Shown in pieces: positions 1 to 12,800 of a stretch of 22,909 bases of DNA. The stretch is taken from the NCBI GenBank assembly GCA_002081555.1, contig KV920960.1, forward strand, positions 1 through 22,909, given 5' to 3'. A model generated the notes under the pieces. The model was not told the origin of the DNA and searched no databases. It saw nothing but the letters and a program-made list of their open reading frames with translations. Each line of letters starts with the position of its first letter. Positions within the stretch are counted from its first letter, which is position 1. The DNA is from Protostelium mycophagum (Eukaryota; Evosea; Variosea; Protosteliida; Protosteliaceae). The position numbers and the translations under genes were made by a program.

Positions 1-2978
<2,978 letters not shown>

Positions 2979-3323
2979 ACATCTCTCAGAAAACGAATAC
3001 AAACGGAAGCAAAAATGGTTCTTTCTCTTATTACAGTGACCACAGTCTGTTCCGAGTGTTTCAAGTCTACCTTGTCTTCCATGTTGTTGAGATCTTGTTG
3101 TCTTTTTACCGTTCTGTCTTCTTGAACCAAATAAAGCTTTGAAGCTTGTTGGAATTCCGTTTCTTACCGTTGTAGATTGGTTTCATTCCAATATGACTTT
3201 GGCCGTGATGTGGTGATTTCATTATCCAACGAGCACCCTACCGGAGAGGCCACACGAGACAGATACAGACTCCTTTCCAGCACACGAAACTCTAAACAAC
3301 AAAAATACACCGTAGGGTCGAAA
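2979..3323 (+). other. PABP 3' UTR and PABP-SPT6 intergenic interval
   Basis: 345 bases between the PABP stop and the chosen SPT6 start. An AATAAA poly(A) signal lies at 3130-3135, about 150 bases after the stop. A copy of the recurring motif CGTTGTAGATTGG lies at 3168-3180; it could be a 3' splice site of an SPT6 5'-UTR exon, because it directly precedes a stretch that stays open into SPT6. No other gene is seen. Confidence 0.7.
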
Positions 3324-6300
3324 ATGCCGCGTTCAGAAGATGAAGATGAGGATGTCCAATCAGAAGACGAGGACGCCTATGAAAATGACGGATTTGTTGT
3401 AGACGATGCAGAAGAGGATCCTGAACCTGAGCCAGAAGCACCTGCCGAGGCAGGAGAGAAGAAAAAAAAGAAGAAAAAGAGGAAGAAGCACAGAGATCTC
3501 GCCCTTGATGAAGAAGATCTGCAGTTCTTGATCGATCAAGGAGTGAAGGTGCAGAGACCGGCTGCTTCTAACAGGAAGATGAAGAGACTCAAGAGGAATG
3601 TAGAAGAGACGACAACCATTGCCCCGGAAAAATTCAGCGAGAATCTACGTGCTAGCCTTTTTGGTGAAAGAGAAGGTATGAGATGTTTTCTTGTGATAAT
3701 CATGCCAAGAGATTTATTTAACAACTAATTGGGTATGCTGACATTTGTAGCTTCTATGATTGATGATGAACCCGTAGAACAACAACAATCTGATAATGAA
3801 CTCAATTTTGAAGAGGATGAAGATGACAGTATGGACGAGATGGACGATTTCATCGAAGATTTAGATGAGACCGGTAAGGTGATTGACAAGAGAAAGAGGA
3901 GAAATAAGAACAAGGGAAGACACATGATATCATCAACACAACTAAGAGAAGCCACTGATGTCTTTGGAAATTATGACGGTTTCGATGATGAATATGATGT
4001 GAGTGCACTTATAAAGCTGGTGTAAATTTTGGCGGGAAACTGAATGAGAGCAGTATGAGGACGATGTGGAGAAAGAGGCACCAAAAGCCACACTTCAGGA
4101 CCAATTCGAGCCGGCGGTATTGGCAGAGAGATATATCACCACTCAAGACGACCAAATCAGAGCTCTTGACGTACCTGAGCGTCTACAAGTACGTAATATG
4201 GTTCTTTCTACAACGATTTATTTGTTGAACAAGATCTTCAATAAATTGAATTTGTTTATATTTATTTCGCTTTGGCTGTGCTGTAAAGACTTCCTCAAGT
4301 GTGGTTCTATATACTTGTTCTCACATACTGCTTGTTCCTCAAAAATAACCTCCAGCCGAATTTTCGTTCAACTTTTTGTTATTTTTCTGAGAATTTTCAG
4401 CCACGAAGAGAAGAGCGTGGAGAAATGAAGGAGGGATATGCATTGGAGCAAGAGATCAGAAACGAGGCACAATGGATTTATTACAGAGCCTTCCACAATC
4501 TCCAAGAGCACAGCCACAATAACGCGGAGCAGGCACAGAATGTCATTTCAAAAATCGGAAATATTCTGGATTTCATCAGAAAAGACAACTTCGAGGTGCC
4601 TTTTATCTCTCAGTATAGACGTGATTATTTCACCTCGGAGCAAATGTCACTCCAAAACTCCGATCTGTGGGAGATCTTCGATTGGGACGGAAAATGGATC
4701 CATCTACAACGCATCAAGAACAAATGTACCGACTATTATAAAGACGAAAAAGCTATGGAGGGTATCAACAGAGAGAAATATCTCGAGCTTTTAGAGGAAG
4801 CACAGACTGAGACAGAAGTTCAAGATTTATTGGACCATTTTTTCTTGCACAGTGAAATCGAACCAAAGACTTCAACGAGAAGAGCGACCAGAAAAGATCA
4901 CTACAGAGCTTGTAAAAAGGCGGGAATCACCGGATTCATAAAGGTATATTTTCCCGCCAAAACAATCGTTTAAAAATCAAACAGCATTACGGTCTGACCG
5001 CAGAGCAATTCGGAGAGAACATGAACAGTAACGCTTTGGCAAACGTCCCGATTGATGAAGACGAAGGGCCGGAAGCTTATGCCCTCCGTTATTCTTCTGA
5101 TGAATACCCAAACATCGAGAAAATACTCGAAGGTGAGGTACTCTGCTGATGCTGAATATTCATGGATATTTCAGCTGCGAGAGGCGCGGCAGCTCAGGAA
5201 ATTGCTTGCGATCCGTTGGTGCGACAAGGTCTCCGCGCATTCTATCATTTAATCGCAGAAGTAAGATTTTCAATTTTCAACTCAAGAATGTCGACATCAT
5301 CGATCAGAATGATTCAAAGTCGCCAGGTGTCGACATTTCCGACAGAAAAGGGAAAGGGAATTGATGCATATCACGAATACAGAAGATACATTCGCATACA
5401 AGGAAAGCCAGCTGAGAGATTTCAAGACAAAACAGAATGGTTGACACTTCTGAAGGTGAGCGTTGTAGAACAACGATGACGTCATCTGACTTTGTACAGG
5501 CAGAGAAAGAGGGATTCCTCACGATAAAGATACACTTACCTGCCGATGTTGATCAGGATGACGTCAATGAAGGGTGAGTCTACACTTTCCAATCCGAATT
5601 TTAGTTTTGGTTTATTGTCAAAAATCGCCACCATCCCGGAATCCTTCAACAAATTTCTGAGTATATACCAGCGATGAAGAATACGGAGCTACATTAAGAC
5701 AGATGGTGGCACTATATACATCTGAGGGTGTCTCACAAAACGCTCAAGCCTGGAACGAGCAGAGGAAATTAATTCTGAAAGACGCGCTGGCCAAGCACCT
5801 CCTTCCGATGTTGGAGAAGGAGTTGCGACAGAGGCTCTTAGAAGATGCACACAAGCAAATTTCAGGGATGTGCTCAGAAAAGTGAGTTTTTATGTTGTAA
5901 ATATCCATAAAAACACTCGGTTTATACTGTTGTAGTTTGGTGAGACGATTGCAAGCTGGACCGTACAAACCTCCCGGTAACTACCGTGTCGAAGAGCTGG
6001 ATATTGTTGTGATGGCATTTTCTGTCGGCACAAACCTCGACGAACCGAGTTTCTGTGCGATTTTGGACGGCAACGGTCAAGTTGTGTCACACAAGAAATT
6101 GAGCTTCATCAATTTCAAGAATGACACGAGAAGAGAGAAGGAGATGCAGGATCTAAGAGATCTCATCACACAGCACGACCCTTCTGTTATCGCGGTCGAG
6201 GCTGACCCCGCCGCCAGAAGACTCTACGACGATCTGCACGAGGTCAGCTTGTCCGTTTCTTCCGATGTCGCAATTTCACAATGTTGATATCGAGATATTG

Positions 6301-9300
6301 ACTCGTTGTAGATGTGCAGAAGGCTGGAGGAAGAGAAGGTTGTTGCAGAGAACATCCACGTGGCATATGTCAATCCGGACGTGGCCAGAATTTTCCAGAA
6401 CTCACCCCGTGCAAACAATGAGTTTCCAGATTTCTCTCTTGTTTTGAGAAGAGCCGTCTCTGTGGGCAGGCTCCTCCAGGATCCAATCACAGAACTCACC
6501 GCTTTGATTGCGAACCAATCACAAGAGGTAAGCACTTATGTTCACATTGTTGAATTCGTGGTGGCTGAGGCTCGTATTGTATTTTCAACCTAATGCATAG
6601 ATGTTGACATGGGATAGATCTTGTATCTTAAGATGCACCCACTGCAAGAGATGCTGCCCAAAGAAAAGTTGATCGAGACTTCAGAGAGATGCTTCATCAA
6701 CTTGATCAACCGCATCGGTGTGGATATAAACCGCTGTGCCGCTTACCGCTTTGCTTCCTGCAACTTGCAGTTCGTGGCGGGACTTGGTCCAAGAAAGGCC
6801 GTGGGATTGCTCAGCGCAATATCCAGAAAAGGCGGGAAAATATCAACTAGAGAAGAACTGGACGGATTGTTGGGCCCTTGCGTCTACATTAATTGTTCCG
6901 GTTTCATTCGAGTGAGAAATCAGATTTTTATTTTTCAAGAATATTTGTGACCGTTGTAGATTGTCGAAAAGCACTTGGGCCGAAATGACGAGCACAACCC
7001 GCTGGATGACACACGTATACATCCTGATGACTATAACCTGGTCAGAAAGATGGCGAAGGACGCTCTGGAGGAGGATCTGATGGCCGATGAGCTTCTCGAC
7101 AGACTCATGAAGAGGCCGACAATGCTTGGTAACCTTGATTCACGACTTTTCAGTGAAATTTCTCATCGAGTCAGATGACTACGACCTAGACGCCTTCGCC
7201 ATTGAGCTGGAGAAGAACAACAAGCCCAAGAAGAGATCTGCCCTCCACGACATCAAAGAGGAGATTAATGCTCCATACAAAGATCCCAGGGACGATTATC
7301 GTGACCCTGAGCCCAAAGAACTGAACCAGATGCTCACTGGAGAGGTGGAACAATCTCTACGCGCAGGACAACTGGTATCTGCGGTGATCGTAGATGTCAA
7401 GGAGAAATTTGCTCGTTGTAGATTGGACAACGGACTCAGTGGATTCTTACATTCAAACGACGCGTCAGATAGTTTGCCGTTTGGAGAGCTCAACTTGACG
7501 GAAGGAATGACCATCATGGCGAGAATCAAGGTATCTTTTCATTGCTGCTTTCAGTTACTTTTCTGCGAATAAAATAACTGGGTCGAAATTCCAATATTCA
7601 CAGGAAATCAAAGAGGGAAAAGACGGGTCCCCCTCCGCCACCCTCGTCTCAAAGTCTTCCGCTCTCACCGACAGATATTACGAAGACAGGATTCTTGACG
7701 AGTACTACGACGCCGACCGCTACTTTTTGAAGGAAGATTACAGCACAGAAGACAAGATCAAGAAGAAGAAGAAGCGAGAGTTCCTTCCCAGAAGAGTGGA
7801 GCATCCTCTATTCTCCAACATCGGATTCGCAGAATGCGAAGAGGTGATGAAGTCGAAGCCTATCGGAGAGACGGTGATCAGACCGAGCTCCAGGGGATAT
7901 TATTACTTGACCATCACTGTGAAATTCCACGACGACATATGCTGGCATATCGGTGTCAGAGAGGACCGAAAGACAGACATGAAATCCATCGGAAAGGTAT
8001 TTATTTATCGCGTCAATCTTCTTTTACAAAGTGACTCTTGTGCTTCTACCGATATATTCCTCGAAATGTCACTCATTTTTCCAGGTATTATGGGTCGGCC
8101 AGAAGAAGTTTGAGCAATTGGACGAAATTCTCGTGACATATATCGACCCCATGATCGATTTCGCGAATCAATGCTACCGTCACCGAGCTTTCATTGGGGA
8201 CAAGAACAAAGGTGAAGTGGAGGTACAACTCAAAGAGAAGAAGCGAAGAGAGCCCAAGGTCAGTGTTGAAGTTCATACCCGCAACGATCGTCTTGTGTTT
8301 TTCTGGAAACAAATGAAAAACACGCGTTGTAGATATGATTGTAGATTAACGAAAACAGACCATCCCCTACCTCCTCACTGTGGACTCGAGCCACCCCGGA
8401 AAGTTATTATTGAGCTATCTACCTTCGAGAAACACTTGTCGACACGAGTACGTCTCCGTCACAGGCGACGGCATCAAGTTCAGAGAACAACTATTCAAGA
8501 CCCCCGAAAAGATGATTCAATATTTCAAAGCTCACTTTAAAGACATGCTGCCGTCCAGACCGAAGGAATCGGTATCTACAACATTGTAAATGTGAAAGAT
8601 TGACTTTTTGTAGGTTCCAGAACCATCGCAGCCCCAAGACAACTTTGGAAATAACTACAATCAATATGGATCTGTTTTCAGTGTGCAGCAGCCATCCGCT
8701 TATGGTTTCAACCAAGAGCCACCGCGGCAGAACAATTTCGGAGATTCTTGGAATAACAGCTACAACCAGCCACCGGTGAACAACTACAACCCGCCCCAGA
8801 ATAATTACAACCCACCTCAGAGTAGCTACAACGCGCCACCACAGGGCAATTACGGTGGGGACTACGGAAATCGTGGAAACTACAACCAGCAAAATGACAG
8901 AGGGGGTGATTATAACAGAGGTGGCAACTACAACAGTGGCGGGAACTACAATAACGATAGAGGAGGCAACTACAATGACAGAGGGGGCGGAAGAGGTAGA
9001 GGAGGATTCGGTAGAGGTGGATCAAGAGGTGGTGGCCATAGAGGAGGCGGTAACCGCAACTTCAACGACAGAGGAGGCGACAGAAATAACAGAAATGAAA
9101 ATTCGGACGCAGGGTCTTGGGTCAGCGGCGAATGGGGAGATGACAGTGCAAGCAGCAACACCAATACTCGCCCAACTGACACCGCAAGTGCAGGAGGTTG
9201 GGGAGGAGACTGGGGAGATGACAATTCCAGCAACAACAACAGCAGAAGCAGTGACACTAGAAATGACACTAGAAACGACACCAGAAACACCAGAAATGAT

Positions 9301-9453
9301 AGTCGAAATGACAACGACAGATCTTGGGGTAGAGGATGGGGAGATGACAGCGGAAGCAGTAATAATAACAGAAATAAGGAGGCACAGCAGCCACAATCAC
9401 AACAACCAACACAGCAAGGAGGTGCTTCCGACGACTGGGGATCAAGTTGGTAA
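3324..9453 (+). CDS. SPT6: Transcription elongation factor SPT6 (histone chaperone)
   Basis: Travels with RNA polymerase II and reassembles nucleosomes. Spliced length is 1628 residues. Order: acidic N-terminus with a Lys-rich patch; helical core; YqgF-like domain about 650-745; helix-hairpin-helix (FVAGLGPRKAVGLL); DLD segment (DDYDLDAFAIELE); S1 domain about 1035-1110 (RCRLDNGLSGFL); tandem SH2 about 1150-1349, with the conserved VIRPSSRG loop; low-complexity tail of 280 residues. Exons: 3324-3675, 3751-3998, 4054-4188, 4401-4943, 4985-5132, 5175-5260, 5327-5455, 5500-5573, 5672-5881, 5936-6242, 6312-6527, 6618-6911, 6960-7128, 7175-7530, 7604-7996, 8085-8258, 8359-8571, 8614-9453. All phases agree. 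The start at 3324 gives the typical acidic MPRSEDEDED opening; the frame stays open back to 3177, so a longer start is possible. The tail is duplicated downstream. Confidence 0.95.
4027..4039. promoter_or_regulatory. E2F-type site in SPT6 intron 2
   Basis: TTTTGGCGGGAAA, the complement of the sites upstream of ch-TOG, lies in the 55-nt intron between exons ending 3998 and starting 4054. An intronic enhancer role is possible but unsupported beyond the match. Confidence 0.4.
4949..4962. promoter_or_regulatory. E2F-type site in SPT6 intron 4
   Basis: TTTTCCCGCCAAAA, identical over 14 bases to the site at 17161, lies within a 41-nt intron (4944-4984). A shorter match, TCCCGCCAAAA, is at 10844-10854 in a ch-TOG intron. 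Confidence 0.4.
8614..9453 (+). other. SPT6 C-terminal exon: prion-like, RGG and WG/GW-rich tail
   Basis: This exon encodes an unstructured tail quite unlike the folded SPT6 core. It runs from Asn/Tyr/Pro/Gln repeats (NNYNPPQNNYNPPQ) to Gly/Arg/Asn/Tyr repeats (RGGNYNSGGNYNNDRGG), RGG boxes (GRGRGGFGRGGSRGG), then acidic WG/GW units (GEWGDD, GGWGGDWGDD, SWGRGWGDD, DDWGSSW). A DTRNDTRNDTRNTRND micro-repeat separates the last two WG units. WG/GW-rich tails of this kind bind Argonaute proteins in some plant transcription factors; whether this one does is inference. RGG boxes suggest RNA binding and arginine methylation. Confidence 0.85.
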
Positions 9454-9782
9454 CAGCTGGAATCGAGATGGGATTAAATGTTCGAGATTATGTAAATCGC
9501 GTCTTGTTTTTAGATAGTGACACTAGAAATGACACTAGAAACGACACCAGAAACACCAGAAATGATAGTCGAAATGACAACGACAGATCTTGGGGTAGAG
9601 GATGGGGAGATGACAGCGGAAGCAGTAATAATAACAGAAATAAGGAGGCACAGCAGCCACAATCACAACAACCAACACAGCAAGGAGGTGCTTCCGACGA
9701 CTGGGGATCAAGTTGGTAACAGCTGGAATCGAGATGGGATTAAATGTTCGAGATTATGTAAATCGCGTCTTGTTTTTAGATA
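9251..9782 (+). repeat. 266-bp direct tandem duplication of the SPT6 3' end (9251-9516, 9517-9782)
   Basis: The unit starts in the DTRNDTRN coding repeat, passes the SPT6 stop (TAA 9451-9453) and runs about 60 bases into the 3' UTR, ending GTTTTTAGATA. Copy 2 repeats the last 67 codons, a second TAA at 9717-9719 and the same UTR; no difference is apparent by eye. Because copy 1 ends with a stop, SPT6 itself is intact. The copy-1 end resembles a 3' splice site (TTGTTTTTAG) just before copy 2. Confidence 0.95.
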
Positions 9783-9856
9783 TTTGTCCAAAGCAATTCA
9801 CAGCCAACCGAGGAGAATCGCCTTGTGGAGCATACTTCCAAAGTTATAAATTATAA

Positions 9857-9864
9857 TTTATTTA
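9857..9864 (-). terminator. ch-TOG stop codon overlapping an AATAAA poly(A) signal
   Basis: On the minus strand the stop TAA (9864-9862) shares its last A with AATAAA (9862-9857). The cleavage signal therefore begins inside the coding region and the 3' UTR must be very short. SPT6 ends in the opposite direction about 80-400 bases away, so the 3' ends are tail to tail. Confidence 0.6.
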
Positions 9865-12800
9865 AATGCTGTCCGCATTGATGGAGCTCTTGATCTGTGC
9901 TAATTTTTGCTTGAGAGACATTATGTCTGTGCCAGTACTCGGTGCGCTTGTCTCGGTGCCCAAATCTAAGAGCGGTGACGGTGTGCTGTAACTGCTCATT
10001 GAACTGCCGCCGCTGGAGGCAATGGACACTTGAACTGCCTTCAACCGATTACGTAAATCTTGTATGTTATTGGCCTCTGATGACGGTGTTGAGGTTGAAC
10101 CTGCCGATACAGCTGTAGATGGTGCGTACGCTGATTTGTACTTGTCGACGATAGCTCTGCTCTTATCACTTAATCCGTATGAGTTGTGCGTGGGTCTGTT
10201 TCTTTCAGAATTTTGAAGCAAGTGACTGTTGTAAACAAACCTCTCCATCTCCCTGGGGTTAGGGTCTTGGTTCTCTGTCGCTGTCTCTGCAATTTGTGCC
10301 AGTCCCTTGCCCACGTACGTTCTGAAGCGCTCGCTCGCCATGTCAAGATGTGGCTGTATGTCCACATCAGGGTGCTCTTTCTTAAATTTATGCAACTCAT
10401 AGAGACCAGCTTTGGTATTGTCTCTCTGACCAATCTTTCGGAAGATGTCTAAGAGTAATTTAGTATTGTCCGACGTGCTTGTTGGAGTAGGTTGGGGTGC
10501 TGCCACACTGTACACGTCATCATATGTCGACGAATGTTTGTCGATAGACTCACATTGTTGGGGTGGGTTCTGGTTTGGCTGGAGGGGCTTCTTGCTTCAC
10601 AGTGCTGTTCTTCTTTAGCAGAGAATTTATGTAAATCATGATGACAGGAGGGGGGTTGATGTACTGCAGGTCGCCAAGGTAGTCATATATACTGGATTTT
10701 TCAGTGAAAATTCGAGTTGTAGATTGACTTTACCTCTGTCCGAGACGTACGACGAGCTGGTTGAGAAGTGTTTTCAACACAGTGAGGGTGTATTGATCCC
10801 TGTTCGCCCAGAAATTCGGGGGATAAGCCTGCAACAGTCATTATCCCGCCAAAACTCATGTTCCAAAAACACTCACCACCAAAAAGTTGTGTATCTCTGT
10901 CAACGCCACACGAATATCCAGGTTGTTTCCTCTATCCGAAAACACTTTACTCAATTTCACGACACATTTCAATACAAGTTTGTGCTCGGTCGAGTCGTCC
11001 TGGCCCGTCGCAATATATTGTGCCGACAGTCGCAGCAGACTGGATAATGCGACAGTACCTTCGGGAATCTCCACCAATTTTACGATGATGATGTTCACAG
11101 CACCGGGTATCTTCATGCTCTCTTCACTCTTGTCTTTGGGTGGTGATGCCAGTGTTGTCACCAATTCCTTCAATAATTTCTGTCTCCTTTCAGTCCTGTA
11201 TTAGAATAAAATCCGACTTCACAGAAAAGTCAAGAAAAATAGTAAAACAAAAATCACCTGGAAAACTGGAACCGAAAGGGACTTCGACACCATGCTTGTG
11301 CTGAAAATCTTGTGCAGTGTCTTCAGCAGGTATGTGTACAGCTTCGAAGGGAATGGGTTGGTCTGTCTACAAGCTTGTAATTGTCCACTCATGGCGTCGA
11401 CCAACTTGTCTGCCTCGAGCATGAATAACAAGTCTCCCTCTTCACCGGCGAGCAATTTCAAAGCTTCAATGATGTGTTGTGTGTCTGCAGATCTAATATT
11501 GGCCAGTAACGCCTCGGGTGTCATTGAAGAGGTGCCCCTATATGAATTATTCGATGAATTTTCCAGTCCGGAGTTAGGGTAAGAGAGGGTGCTTCCCAGG
11601 GAGCGGGAGGGGGCGATGGAGGAGGGGAGGGACAGAACCTGTACAAACGTCAATTTACAACGAGACGTTTCGAAAATGCTCACCTGCTCATCTAATTGGA
11701 ACGGATTGGCCTTAGTGGGCGACACGACTGCATTCTGCGATTTGCGACCTGCGACAATCTTGCTTGTGAGGGTGGCCTTTACTGTGGGGGAGACAGAGGG
11801 GTAATGGACCCACAATCCATCAATGTCATAAACTGTTCTGAGAACAGACAAGACTCCACTCTCTACAACGTCCCTTGCGGGAGGAACTCTGTACACGTCC
11901 AACTGGCTTATAATCATGGGAAGACTTTGTGACGGGTTGCAAATCTCCACTCCTGCGTATTTTTAATTTCGGCAAACTACAATTGTGTAGAGAAGAATGA
12001 TACGAACCTTGTCTCTGTATGAGAGAAGCCATCACATGCATTAATTCGGCTTTACTCTCCGGTGGTACCACAGTTGATTTTATGCCCAAACCCATGATGA
12101 TGCGGAACAATTTGCTGGCGGGGAACACCTTGCACAAATTTCTGAAGAAGGCCTGTGAATACTGCTTGGCGAGGGCAGATCTACTGCTGAGACATTGCAC
12201 AAAAGTTGGGATAATGCTCGATACCTCCCCTTCCTCCAAGTGACAATCCTTGCTGTCCAACAACTTGAACAAAACCTAAACGTAATGAGTCACCATCTAC
12301 AACGAGGATACAACATAAAAATATTCAAAAAATACCTCCATGAACTCGCACATGCGCTTTAGTGAAGCCTCATCACCCGAATTACTGTGTATGCACATGC
12401 CGCTGGCACACCATCTCAATAATAAGTCCATAATGTCCAAAACCTTCTGCTTCTCCTCGTTAGTTAACGCGATCAGCGAGGAGACCACTTCGGACTGAGT
12501 CGCTGGGTCGTCTCTTCGGAACATCTTTGCGTGGAAACTTGGTTCTAGGAACTGTTCCAACTGGACCTTGACCTTGTTCTCCACTGTTGGGGTCCATACT
12601 TCGGAGATATTTTTAGATTCCTCCGCGAGACGGTCTGATTTTTTAGATCCAGGTGGTATTCTAATGAGACCTGCTACAGAGGAGGCTGCGGGTTTGGCAG
12701 GCTCCGGAGCTAAATATAGCTTAGCAATGAGACGCGTTGTAGATATACTAATATCTTACCTGGCTCTTCTTGTTCCTGCACTGCAGTGGTTCGTGGTGTC

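Noticed and set aside
3177-3323. Longer SPT6 start (MVSFQYDFGRD...)
   Set aside because: It is open in frame, but the segment follows an acceptor-like CGTTGTAG and lacks the acidic character of SPT6 N-termini; treated as 5' UTR, though not excluded.
8855-9517. 220-codon frame overlapping the SPT6 tail in another frame
   Set aside because: Thr/Glu/Met repeats are simply the shifted reading of the Asn/Arg/Gly tail; the SPT6 frame joins in phase with the SH2 exons.
9251-9782. CRISPR-like or satellite array
   Set aside because: Only two long copies, coding in nature, with no spacer pattern.
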